Both the position numbers and the translations under genes were made by a program. Of a stretch of 64,000 bases of DNA, positions 24,857 to 32,596 are shown piece by piece; position 1 is the stretch's first letter, and each line of letters begins with the position of its first letter. Below the pieces are notes generated by a model, which ran no database searches, was not told the origin of the DNA, and saw nothing but the letters and a program-made list of their open reading frames with translations. Source of the DNA: an uncultured Collinsella sp. GTDB taxonomy: Bacteria; Actinomycetota; Coriobacteriia; Coriobacteriales; Coriobacteriaceae. Where the stretch lies: contig CABSKX010000001.1 in the NCBI GenBank assembly GCA_902478365.1, positions 48,778 to 112,777 on the forward strand, given 5' to 3'.

Positions 24857-26218
24857 ATGCTGCGCAGGAAAATAGCGGCAGAGCTGGAGCGTTGGCTGAA
24901 GTCTGCCGAGCAAAAGGCCTTATTCATTACGGGTTCTCGCCAGATTGGCAAAAGCTATTCGATTCGCGCATTTGGCAAAGCCAACCATGCAACCTACATC
25001 GAGCTTAACCTCATGGAAAATCGCCAGGCAAAAGATGCTCTTCTCGAGGCGCGGGATGCCGATGATTTCATCAGCAGGGTGACGCTTCTTTCGGGAAAGT
25101 CGATTGCACCAGGCAAAACGCTCGTGTTTATCGATGAGGTCCAAGAGGCCCCCGACATCATGACGATGGCAAAGTTCCTTGTTGAGGACGGGAGGTGCCG
25201 TTGGGCGTTTTCGGGGTCAATGCTCGGGACCCAGCTCAAGGGCGTCAGGTCCTATCCCGTGGGGTATGTCCACGAGCTTAGGATGTTCCCGCTCGATTTT
25301 GAGGAGTTTTGCTGGGCAATCGGGGTGAGCGAGGGGGCTCGTCAAACGATACGTGACGCGTGTATCAGCGAGAGGCCCATTCCTGATTACATTCATGACG
25401 CGATGATGGCAAACTTCAGGACCTATACCGTTGTCGGCGGAATGCCGGAGGTTGTGCAGCGTTTCCTTGACACGCAGGGCGACCTTGCCTCTGTTCGTCG
25501 GCTACAGTCAGAGCTCAACGAACAGTACCGGCGGGATATCTCCAAGTATGCAAACGGGCGAGCCCTGCAGGTGCAGAGCATCTACGATCAGCTCCCTATT
25601 ATGCTCGAGGGCGAAAACAAGCGCTTCGTGCTCAATTCCATTGACCCCAAGGCTTACTACGAGAAGTATCAGCGAGATTTTGTATGGCTTGTCGATGCCG
25701 GCGTTGCTCTCAAAGCCGATATCGTAACCGAGCCAAAATCGCCCCTGCTCAAGACGGCGCGGCCATCGCAGTTCAAGCTATATCAATCGGATACGGGCAT
25801 GTTGATGGCGCGCTACCCCGTTGGAGTCGCCCAAGCGGCGTATCTTGATAGCAAGGAGCCCAATCTGGGCGGCATTTACGAAAACGTGGTGGCCCAGCAG
25901 CTGGCTGCCCAAAATCGCCAGCTTTACTACTATCAGACAAAAAAGCGCGGTGAAGTGGACTTTGCGGTCGATGGACCGGATGGGACGGCTGTTCCGATCG
26001 AGGTTAAATCGGGCTCCTATTACCACGCGCACGCTGCGCTCGGTCATGTGCTTGATACGGCTGAATATGGCGTAAGGCTCGGGATTGTTTTCTCGAGAGG
26101 CAACGTTGAGCGCAACGGAGCGGTTCTCTATTTGCCTCTATATGCGACCTGGGCCCTTTCGGATGTTTTGGGCGACTCCTGTGCCAAGGGGATTAAGCTG
26201 GAGGTCAAGCCGGTCTAG
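24857..26218 (+). CDS. AAA+ ATPase with C-terminal DUF4143 nuclease-like domain
   Basis: The 453-residue protein belongs to the COG1373-type ATPase family. Walker A is GSRQIGKS (26-33), Walker B LVFIDEVQE, and a sensor-type FSGSML follows. The C-terminal DUF4143 domain carries the PD-(D/E)XK-like signature EVDFAVDG...PIEVKSG. Members are widespread in gut anaerobes; no cellular role is established to my knowledge. The ATG at 24857 follows GAGGGGAG; an in-frame ATG at 24836 lies within the third upstream repeat. A second family member lies 2 kb away on the other strand with its own repeat triplet. Confidence 0.88.
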   Translation: MLRRKIAAELERWLKSAEQKALFITGSRQIGKSYSIRAFGKANHATYIELNLMENRQAKDALLEARDADDFISRVTLLSGKSIAPGKTLVFIDEVQEAPDIMTMAKFLVEDGRCRWAFSGSMLGTQLKGVRSYPVGYVHELRMFPLDFEEFCWAIGVSEGARQTIRDACISERPIPDYIHDAMMANFRTYTVVGGMPEVVQRFLDTQGDLASVRRLQSELNEQYRRDISKYANGRALQVQSIYDQLPIMLEGENKRFVLNSIDPKAYYEKYQRDFVWLVDAGVALKADIVTEPKSPLLKTARPSQFKLYQSDTGMLMARYPVGVAQAAYLDSKEPNLGGIYENVVAQQLAAQNRQLYYYQTKKRGEVDFAVDGPDGTAVPIEVKSGSYYHAHAALGHVLDTAEYGVRLGIVFSRGNVERNGAVLYLPLYATWALSDVLGDSCAKGIKLEVKPV

Positions 26219-26343
26219 GGCCAGTCCCTTTGTCACATTCATGAGTGTGGGTTTTCTCCCGTATAGAGCGCACTTGAACGCTCAAAGTGGGAGAAAATCT
26301 ACGCTCGATTTATGCCGTGGGCGCGGTTCGTGCGCCCACGAAC
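26219..26343. other. Intergenic palindromes: half-site of the AAAGGG/CCCTTT family and two hairpins
   Basis: A lone right half (GTCCCTTTGTCACATT) lies at 26224-26239. TTTTCTCCC and GGGAGAAAA bracket a GAGCG/CGCTC pair in about 26252-26298. CGTGGGCGC (26316-26324) and GCGCCCACG (26332-26340) form a perfect 9-bp stem 3 nt past the stop of the minus-strand phosphatase gene and may terminate it. Confidence 0.6.
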
Positions 26344-26793
26344 CTACAGCTGCTCGAGCATAGCGGTGCAACCGGCGAGCACATCGCGGTAGGTGGCATC
26401 GAAATTGCCGGTGTACCAGGGGTCGGCCACGTCGCCGGGACACTCGGTCCAATCGAGCAAGCGCGTAATCTTTCCGTCGGGGCCTGCGTCGCCAAAGATG
26501 CGACGCAGGCCCCGCGCGTTCTCAGCATCCATATAGACAATGTGATCCCAGTCGCCATACTCCGCGCGACGCACCTGGCGGGCACGGTGCGCAACGACGG
26601 GAATCCCGACTTCGCGCAGCTTGGCGACCGTGCCATGATGCGGCGGGTTGCCGATCTCCTCAGTTGAGGTCGCAGCGGAGTCAATGACAAACTCGCCCGC
26701 GCGCCCGGCGCGCCGCACCAGCTCGGTAAACACGGACTCAGCCATCGTCGAGCGACAGATATTTCCATAGCAGATAAAAAGAATGCGTTGCAT
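26344..26793 (-). CDS. Low-molecular-weight protein tyrosine phosphatase
   Basis: The 149-residue protein has the P-loop CYGNICRS (catalytic Cys8, Arg14) near the N-terminus and the general-acid loop ADPWYTGNF, as in bacterial LMW-PTPs such as YfkJ and Wzb. It removes phosphate from tyrosine residues in the cytosol. No tyrosine kinase or capsule genes are visible nearby, so the partner is unknown. It sits between the two DUF4143 ATPase genes and reads in the same direction as the second one, with a gap of 33 bp between it and that gene's stop. Confidence 0.92.
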   Translation of the reverse strand: MQRILFICYGNICRSTMAESVFTELVRRAGRAGEFVIDSAATSTEEIGNPPHHGTVAKLREVGIPVVAHRARQVRRAEYGDWDHIVYMDAENARGLRRIFGDAGPDGKITRLLDWTECPGDVADPWYTGNFDATYRDVLAGCTAMLEQL

Positions 26794-26826
26794 GAGCGGC
26801 TTCCTTTCTAGGCGGTCGCGCAGGGC

Positions 26827-28197
26827 TTACAGACTGCTCTTGAGGCAGTTTGCTCCAATAAAGCCCGCTGCGTACAAGGGGAGGTGGCGCAGCTCGCGCC
26901 CGTCATCGGTTTCGCTGCGGGAAAAATTGTTCTCGGACAAAATGTAGGCATATGGCGATCGGGCTTTGTCCATAAACGACCCGAGGGTTCTCGCGCGCAC
27001 GTTACGTGCGGACTTTACTTCGACGGGCACAATTTCCATACGGTCGGTCTGAAGTAAAAAATCGAGCTCGCCGGTCGTCTTCCAAGACGACGGCGGCACC
27101 CAGTAATACGTCTGCAAGCTATTGCCCGAAAATGCTTGCATGACCGAGTTTTCCGCCAGGGCGCCTCGGAAGTCGGAAGATAGCGCTATGGCGGAATCCT
27201 CTTTGAGGTCGAGCCAGAGCCGCGGGTTGATGCCGAGTTTGTAGAACATGAGGCCGGTATCGAGAAGATAGACCTTAAAGAAACTTCCATCTTCGTCGTC
27301 GAAGGGAACGAGGGGAGGCTCGATGCCTTCGGTCAGGTTGTTGACCGATATGATGCCGGCGCCTTCGAGCCAGTCGAGCGGCTCGATAAGCTTGGCGCGA
27401 CGGCCTCCGCGTTCGACCTCGGAGTACTTGAATTTTTTTGTGGACGATCTCAGCAGCTGGGACGGAATGGAGCGCCAGACCTTGCGCGCCGCCACGCCGC
27501 TGATCCCGTTTTCGGGGTCGGTCATATCGGCGGTATAGGTCTCGTCGATTTCGCGCTGCTCGACGCGCGCATCCTCGATGGATAACGTCTTGCGATATGC
27601 GTTGACGGCGGCGGGCATGCCGCCCACGATCTGGTATCGATGAAACAGGCTGAGCGCGGCTTGGTGCGCGGCGTAGGTCTCGAGCGTGCCGGCGTGGGTA
27701 CGAATGGCATTGGCCATCTGCTCCTCGTCGAGCGCCCAGAGAAACTCCTCGAACGACATAGGATGCATGGTCTCTTGACGAACGCCGCTGGGAAAAGGCA
27801 ACTTGCGCTTGCGCGTGGCGACGCCGAGCTGACTGCCGGTCGCGCATATGCGCCAGCCCGAACCCGAAAAAAAGCGAAGCGAGTTGAGCGCCCGTTCGCA
27901 GAGCTGCACCTCGTCAAACAGGATGAAGGCGGTTTCTTTGCGAATGGGGGTGCGTTTATAGTCTGAGATTCGCGCCACGATGGCGTTAACGTCGTCGGTG
28001 GGACAGTCGAACAGCGGAGCGATCAGCTCAAGATCGGTCTGAAAGTCGAGTTTGACAAACGCATCGCCGGCGATTCGTCTGCCGATTTCCTCGGCAACGT
28101 ACGTTTTGCCTACGCGTCGCGCACCACGGATGAGGAGGGGGCGCGACGCGTCCTTTGTCGCCCATGATTCGATAACGGATTCGATTGATCTGCGCAT
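26827..28197 (-). CDS. AAA+ ATPase with C-terminal DUF4143 nuclease-like domain
   Basis: The 456-residue protein has Walker A GARRVGKT (25-32), Walker B FILFDEVQ, and a C-terminal DUF4143 domain with GELDFLLQ...VPVEVKSA matching a PD-(D/E)XK core. It is only distantly similar in sequence to the paralogue at 24857. Both share length, domain order and, unusually, three repeats at a 33-bp period directly upstream. The downstream LMW-PTP gene follows after 33 nt and may be cotranscribed. Confidence 0.88.
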   Translation of the reverse strand: MRRSIESVIESWATKDASRPLLIRGARRVGKTYVAEEIGRRIAGDAFVKLDFQTDLELIAPLFDCPTDDVNAIVARISDYKRTPIRKETAFILFDEVQLCERALNSLRFFSGSGWRICATGSQLGVATRKRKLPFPSGVRQETMHPMSFEEFLWALDEEQMANAIRTHAGTLETYAAHQAALSLFHRYQIVGGMPAAVNAYRKTLSIEDARVEQREIDETYTADMTDPENGISGVAARKVWRSIPSQLLRSSTKKFKYSEVERGGRRAKLIEPLDWLEGAGIISVNNLTEGIEPPLVPFDDEDGSFFKVYLLDTGLMFYKLGINPRLWLDLKEDSAIALSSDFRGALAENSVMQAFSGNSLQTYYWVPPSSWKTTGELDFLLQTDRMEIVPVEVKSARNVRARTLGSFMDKARSPYAYILSENNFSRSETDDGRELRHLPLYAAGFIGANCLKSSL

Positions 28198-28212
28198 GGG
28201 GCCGCCTTTCCA

Positions 28213-28305
28213 ATTTCGTGTACTTCAGATACATAGTTTAGTACGATTTCATGTACTTGGAATACACGAAATAGTAGAAAAGTGTGTATCTGAAGTACAC
28301 GAAAT
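28213..28305 (-). repeat. Three dyads (TGTA-N7-TACA) at exact 33-bp period before an AAA+ ATPase gene
   Basis: TGTA-N7-TACA cores lie at 28219-28233, 28252-28266 and 28285-28299, exactly 33 bp apart. Each is flanked by ATTTCGTG/CACGAAAT or close variants, so each site is an imperfect palindrome. The nearest site starts 16 bp upstream of the minus-strand ATPase start codon. Two open frames across this region repeat an 11-residue pattern only because 33 is divisible by 3; they are not credible genes. Confidence 0.82.
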
Positions 28306-28392
28306 TGCACTGCTGGAGCTTGCAGGCGGATAAACACTACTCGTATGGGACGGTTTTCACCGGTTGCTCGCCACCTTGGGCTATGTTCGCCC

Positions 28393-29646
28393 CTATGCCT
28401 GCATCCGGGGCTGTGCAGATTGACGACGGCGCTCCCAGCGAGCCAACTTAATCGTCACCAGCGTGAGCGCCCAGGCCACAAGCGAGAACGCGGCGCCCAC
28501 TGCACCCACGTACGCAATGCCAATGCTGCTTACCACGGCGCCGCCCACTGCGGTGCCAAACGAGATGCCGACGTTAAACGCCATGGGCTCAACCGAACTT
28601 GCGAGTACCATCGACTTGGGATGGCGGCTGCGTGCCACGTCCATAAAGTGCGTGATGCATGAGACCGAGAACAGGTACATGAGCATCGCCAGGCTAAAGA
28701 CAAAGACCAGCGCGAGCGGCATGGCGGCGCCCACGGCAAACAGCCCGAGCAGTGCCGCCGCCTGCAGCACAAACGTAACCAGCAGCGCCTTCATGCCAAA
28801 ACGCGCATCGATCCATCCGCCCAGGATGTTCGAGATCAGGCAGAACACGCCATAGGCCATAAGTGTGGTGCTCGCCTGAACGGTATCCATGCCCAGCATC
28901 TGCTCCAGATAAGGCGTCACGTAGCCGTAGAATACGTAGACCGAGCCCACGCCAAACAAGAAGATGAGCATGCCGGTGATGATACTCGGCTCGCGTAGTA
29001 GCCCCGCCTGCTCGCGGAAGGTGGCGGGCTCATCGGTCTGCCCGGCGCGAGGCATAAACGCCACGAGCGCGCTACAGATCAAAACGGCAAAGGTCAGCGT
29101 GCCGTACATGGCCACGTGCCAATCGAGTGTGTCGGCCACAAACTTGCCAATCGAGGTCACAAAGACCATCGCCACGGAAAACGCGCCGTACACGACCGAG
29201 ATGGCAAGTGAGGTTTGCTGCGGGGATAGCAGCTCAGGGATGTACGTCACGCCCACGGCGAGCAGCGCACCCGAGACAGAGCCCAGGACAATGCGTGAGA
29301 TAAACAGCACCTGGAAGTTGGGAGCCAACGCCATGACCAGGTTGCCGAGCACAAAGACGACGCTATAGCACACGAGCAGCTGGTAGCGGCGAAAACGCCC
29401 CGTGCTGAGCGCAAGCACCGGCGTGGCGATAGCGTAGACGAGCGCAAACACGCTGATGAGCTGGCCCGCAGTGGCAAGTGATATGCCGAGTTCCGTTGCC
29501 AAGTCGCTTTCGATGCCGATGACCACGAACTCGGAGCAGCCGAGCGAGAATCCCAACAGCACGAGCAGCGCCAGGCAGAGCTTGGTGCGCGCGGGGGAGA
29601 GCGCGGCGGCGGTTGGCTTACTTTTAGGCGTGGTTGCGGCGGTCAA
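28393..29646 (-). CDS. MFS transporter, AraJ/DHA1-like
   Basis: The 417-residue product has twelve hydrophobic segments, beginning with LCLALLVLLGFSLGCSEFVVIGI, and resembles the drug/sugar-efflux branch (AraJ, YdhP). The frame stays open far upstream to 30075, but that part is antisense to the next gene. The TTG at 29646 has GGAG eight bases upstream; a GTG at 29655 is the alternative. It is divergent from the LpdD fusion gene, so it may take part in the same metabolism, for instance by exporting a decarboxylation product. That role is a guess. Confidence 0.82.
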   Translation of the reverse strand: MTAATTPKSKPTAAALSPARTKLCLALLVLLGFSLGCSEFVVIGIESDLATELGISLATAGQLISVFALVYAIATPVLALSTGRFRRYQLLVCYSVVFVLGNLVMALAPNFQVLFISRIVLGSVSGALLAVGVTYIPELLSPQQTSLAISVVYGAFSVAMVFVTSIGKFVADTLDWHVAMYGTLTFAVLICSALVAFMPRAGQTDEPATFREQAGLLREPSIITGMLIFLFGVGSVYVFYGYVTPYLEQMLGMDTVQASTTLMAYGVFCLISNILGGWIDARFGMKALLVTFVLQAAALLGLFAVGAAMPLALVFVFSLAMLMYLFSVSCITHFMDVARSRHPKSMVLASSVEPMAFNVGISFGTAVGGAVVSSIGIAYVGAVGAAFSLVAWALTLVTIKLARWERRRQSAQPRMQA

Positions 29647-29704
29647 GGTTGTCACTCCAATGTCGCATGAATAAGCGGGATTCAATCCCTGCAACTCTAA
29701 CAGA

Positions 29705-29735
29705 ATGTGACAAAGGGGCAGTCCCTTTGTCACAT
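29705..29735. repeat. 13-bp palindrome, AAAGGG/CCCTTT family (copy 4)
   Basis: ATGTGACAAAGGG (29705-29717) pairs perfectly with CCCTTTGTCACAT (29723-29735), loop GCAGT. It lies between the divergent MFS and LpdD-fusion genes, so here it cannot be a terminator for either gene. Confidence 0.85.
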
Positions 29736-29807
29736 GGAGGGCTTGCCTGTATAGTCGCAATACAGGCGAAGATGGTCTCAGGTACATCGCGGGCGGCAGG
29801 AGATCCC

Positions 29808-30755
29808 ATGGGTATGCACACGACAAAGGTTGCAGTGGGCGAGGGCAAGTTTGCGCTCGAGGCCCAGCTGACGGTGACGCCGCGAGGCATGGCGGTGTAC
29901 GCCTGCTCGCCGGAGTTTGCGCACCTGGGCGCCACGGCGCAGGCCATTCCGCGCCCCGAGCCCGGCCGTACGGCAACGGTGAGCATCCTGGCCGTTCCGT
30001 GCCATCGAGACGAGATCCCGGCGCACGATATCGCGGCGGCGCTGGCCACGCGCTTTGGCGTGCCGGTAGTTGCAAGCACGGGTTTTCATGTTGAACAAGC
30101 GAGCGGTGACGACCTGCAGCGCGTGCTCGACACCACCAAGGAGCTCATCGCCGCGCTCGAGGAAGCCGCAGCCCGCATTCTGCGCGCCGGCTGGGATGAG
30201 GGCGGTGCGGGCGCCGAGGTCGTGGCGGTCGATGCTGCGACCGGCGAGGCGCTTGGCCCCGTCGACCGCATCGAGGCCCATGCTGGTGAGGGCATCCTGC
30301 ATCAGGCATTTCTGACGCTTTTGGTCGAGGGCCGGGGCGAAGACGCGCGCCTGCTGCTCTGTCGCCGCAGTCCGCTCAAGCGCCTGTGGGGCGGGGTGCT
30401 GGCCGATAGCTGCGCCGGCCATCCGCTCCCCGGGGAAGACGTCGCGGCCGCCACGGCGCGCCGCATCAACGAAGAGCTCGGCATTACGCGCGAGCCCGAT
30501 CAGCTCAAGCACCTCGGACACGTGGTGTACCGCGAGGACCACGGCGACAGTCGCTGCGAGTGCGAATGGTGCGAGGTCTACCTTGCCCATGTTGAGCCGG
30601 GCGAGCTGCATATCAACCAAGAGGAGATCTCGGAAGTGCGTCGCGTGGCTCCGTCCGAGCTCAAAGGCTACCTGCAGGGTCACCCCGAGCAGCTGGCCCC
30701 CTGGCTCCGCGAGGCCCTCGGCGACCCATTCATCCGCACGGCCCTCGCTATGTAA
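29808..30755 (+). CDS. LpdD-like domain fused to isopentenyl-diphosphate isomerase-like Nudix domain
   Basis: The 315-residue protein has two parts. Residues ~5-115 resemble LpdD, the small subunit or chaperone of gallate decarboxylase systems (VPCHRDEIPAHDIAAAL, GFHVEQASGDDL). Residues ~150-310 align with type I IPP isomerase: metal ligands His158, His165, His205, Glu251 and Glu253 are all present, as is the RR-x2-EELG Nudix-type helix. At the active-site cysteine, GHP-anchored alignment to E. coli gives Ala203, with Cys202 next to it. The ATG at 29808 follows AGGAG. UbiD and UbiX homologues lie downstream, so DMAPP supply for prenylated FMN is the likely link. Confidence 0.75.
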   Translation: MGMHTTKVAVGEGKFALEAQLTVTPRGMAVYACSPEFAHLGATAQAIPRPEPGRTATVSILAVPCHRDEIPAHDIAAALATRFGVPVVASTGFHVEQASGDDLQRVLDTTKELIAALEEAAARILRAGWDEGGAGAEVVAVDAATGEALGPVDRIEAHAGEGILHQAFLTLLVEGRGEDARLLLCRRSPLKRLWGGVLADSCAGHPLPGEDVAAATARRINEELGITREPDQLKHLGHVVYREDHGDSRCECEWCEVYLAHVEPGELHINQEEISEVRRVAPSELKGYLQGHPEQLAPWLREALGDPFIRTALAM

Positions 30756-30760
30756 AAAAG

Positions 30761-30778
30761 ACAGTCCCTTTGCCACAT
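30761..30778. repeat. Half-site of the AAAGGG/CCCTTT palindrome family
   Basis: Only the right half remains (ACAGTCCCTTTGCCACAT), just after the fusion gene stop. A degenerate left side (TAAAAAAG) shows that the palindrome has decayed. Confidence 0.6.
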
Positions 30779-30780
30779 CC

Positions 30781-30846
30781 AAACCGTCACAACATTCGGC
30801 GAAAATCTCGAAAACGAGGAAAAGCGTCGAATGTTGTGACGGTTTT
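30781..30846 (+). terminator. 18-bp stem hairpin with T-run after the LpdD fusion gene
   Basis: AAACCGTCACAACATTCG (30781-30798) pairs perfectly with 30828-30845 and runs into a T-stretch. An inner hairpin CTCG-aaaa-CGAG is at 30807-30818. It is an efficient-looking terminator or a nested repeat of the kind seen elsewhere in the window. Confidence 0.75.
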
Positions 30847-30911
30847 TGTCTAGGGAATCGCTTCTCATCCAAAAAATCCGCTTGACTGTATTGCCGCAAC
30901 ACAGCGCAACG

Positions 30912-30945
30912 TAAGGGGTGTCCGATAACGGGCGCCCCTTTTTAA
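30912..30945 (+). terminator. Terminator-like hairpin in the leader of the SLC13 gene
   Basis: AAGGGGTGTCC and GGGCGCCCCTT surround GATAAC and lead into TTTTTAAG, about 55 nt before the SLC13 start codon. A TTGACT at 30881-30886 upstream could be a -35 box. If transcription starts between them, this hairpin would be an attenuator. Confidence 0.5.
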
Positions 30946-30996
30946 GCGGCAACATGGCTGCGAATTCGGAGCGCCCCCAACAAGAAAGGTGGGGAG

Positions 30997-32454
30997 ATGG
31001 AAGCGGAAAAGAAGGCGTTTAAGATCACCAAGCGCGAAATTGGCTTTGTGCTGGGTATCGTTGTCTTTTTGCTGGTGAAGTTTCTTCCTTTGGCGGAGCT
31101 GAGCTCGACGGTCGAGCTCACGGTCGGCGGTCAGACCTGTCTGGCACTGACGCTCGCCACGGTGGTGTTCTGGGCATGCGGCGTGGCACAGCCGGGCTTT
31201 GTGGGCCTGCTCTACTGCGCACTGCTCGTCCTGTTCAAGGTGTGCGTGGACGACACGGGCGCCGCGAGCATCTCGGCGACGGTCGCCTCCACGTTTAGCT
31301 CGTGGACCAAGGCCACCATGTGGCTCGTCATCGGCGCCTACCTCATCGCCAGCGCGGTCAAGGAGTCGGGCCTGGGCGAGCGCATCGCCTACGCGTTCAT
31401 GCTCAAGTTCGTGCGCGACGCCAAGTCGCTCATCATCTCGATCTTCGCGCTCACCTTTGTGCTGTCGCTGCTGATCCCGCATCCGTTCCCCCGCGCCTTC
31501 CTCATCCTCGCCGTCGTCTCGGTCATCGCCGAGTCCGCCGGCTACGGTGACGACGACAAGGGCAAGCTCGGCTTCCTCGTGTTTGCCGCTGCCGCCCCGG
31601 GTTCCATGTTCTTCCTGACGGGCGACTCCACGCTTAACCCGCTCGTTGCGCAGTACAGTGCCGAGGCCGGCGGCATGAGCCCGTCCTTCGTCGACTGGTT
31701 CCTGTACATGAGCGTGCCTATGCTGGTTGCGCTGCTGTGCACCCTGTTCCTGGGCCTTTTCCTCTTTAAGCCCAGCAAGGAGCTCGTCTACGATCGCGAG
31801 CAGATCGTGGCCAAGCAGGCCGCGCTCGGCAAGCTCTCCGTCAAGGAGATCCGCACCATCGTGTGGCTTGTCATCGCCATCGCGCTGTGGCTCACCGTCT
31901 CGGGCGACTATATCGGCTGGGTCACCCTGGCCATTGGCGTTGCTCTCGCCATGCCCATCATCGGCGAAGTCCTCACTCCCGCCAGCTGGAACGCTGTCGA
32001 CATCAAGTCCCTCATGTTCCTGACGGCCGCCATGGCCGTGGGCTCCGTGGGCGGTGCCACCGGCATGAACGCCTGGATCGCCGACGTCGTGCTCCCCAGC
32101 TCCGTGCCTGAGAACATCTTCCTGTTCGCCCTGCTCGTCGCCGCGCTTTCCATGATCATCCACATGTTCATGGGCTCGGTCATGGCCGTGCTCGGCGTGT
32201 GCGTGCCGGCATTTATCAGCTTTGCCGCCGGCTCCAGCGTGAGCCCACTCGCCGTGGCGCTCATCGTCTTCACGTCCATCAACATCCACTACATCCTGCC
32301 GTTCCATAACCTGCCGATCCTTATCGGCGAAGGCAAGGCCGCCGGCGGCTACACCTCCAAAGAGGCTATGCGCATGGGCATCCCCCTCACCGCGGTCGTC
32401 TTTGTCGTCGTGCTGGTCGAGGCCGCCTGGTTCCACCTCTTTGGCCTGATGTAA
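30997..32454 (+). CDS. SLC13/DASS-family anion permease
   Basis: The 485-residue membrane protein has about twelve hydrophobic segments and resembles sodium-coupled dicarboxylate/divalent anion symporters. It has a polar GDSTLNPLV region after helix 5 and a late FHNLPILIG segment. The ATG follows AGGTGGGGAG. It precedes the lpdC-like gene by 142 nt in the same direction, so it probably imports the aromatic acid to be decarboxylated, as a gallate permease does in Lactobacillus plantarum. The substrate is inferred from context only. Confidence 0.85.
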   Translation: MEAEKKAFKITKREIGFVLGIVVFLLVKFLPLAELSSTVELTVGGQTCLALTLATVVFWACGVAQPGFVGLLYCALLVLFKVCVDDTGAASISATVASTFSSWTKATMWLVIGAYLIASAVKESGLGERIAYAFMLKFVRDAKSLIISIFALTFVLSLLIPHPFPRAFLILAVVSVIAESAGYGDDDKGKLGFLVFAAAAPGSMFFLTGDSTLNPLVAQYSAEAGGMSPSFVDWFLYMSVPMLVALLCTLFLGLFLFKPSKELVYDREQIVAKQAALGKLSVKEIRTIVWLVIAIALWLTVSGDYIGWVTLAIGVALAMPIIGEVLTPASWNAVDIKSLMFLTAAMAVGSVGGATGMNAWIADVVLPSSVPENIFLFALLVAALSMIIHMFMGSVMAVLGVCVPAFISFAAGSSVSPLAVALIVFTSINIHYILPFHNLPILIGEGKAAGGYTSKEAMRMGIPLTAVVFVVVLVEAAWFHLFGLM

Positions 32455-32596
32455 GCGGTCGAGCGCCCCGGCTGTAAGCAGCCAAGCGCTTGAACTTCGA
32501 GTGGTCGAGCGCTCCATTTGTGAGCGCCGCGGCCCCATTACGTTACCCCGTCCGGCGGCACCCCGTCGCCGGACACTCTCCCGAAAGGAGTACGCC

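Noticed and set aside
24742..28305. Short CRISPR-like arrays
   Set aside because: The 33-bp-period triplets have repeats of only about 13-25 bp, spacers that are not variable in the CRISPR manner, only three units, and no cas genes nearby. They fit operator repeats better.
28052..28337. Small proteins with 11-residue repeats around the ATPase upstream region
   Set aside because: Frames on both strands show the repeat only because the DNA period of 33 bp is divisible by three. Neither has a good start or family match.
29656..30075. Long N-terminal extension of the MFS transporter
   Set aside because: The frame is open to 30075 but is antisense to the LpdD-fusion gene, contains no membrane-like or conserved sequence and has no ribosome site. 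A TTG at 29646 with GGAG is preferred.
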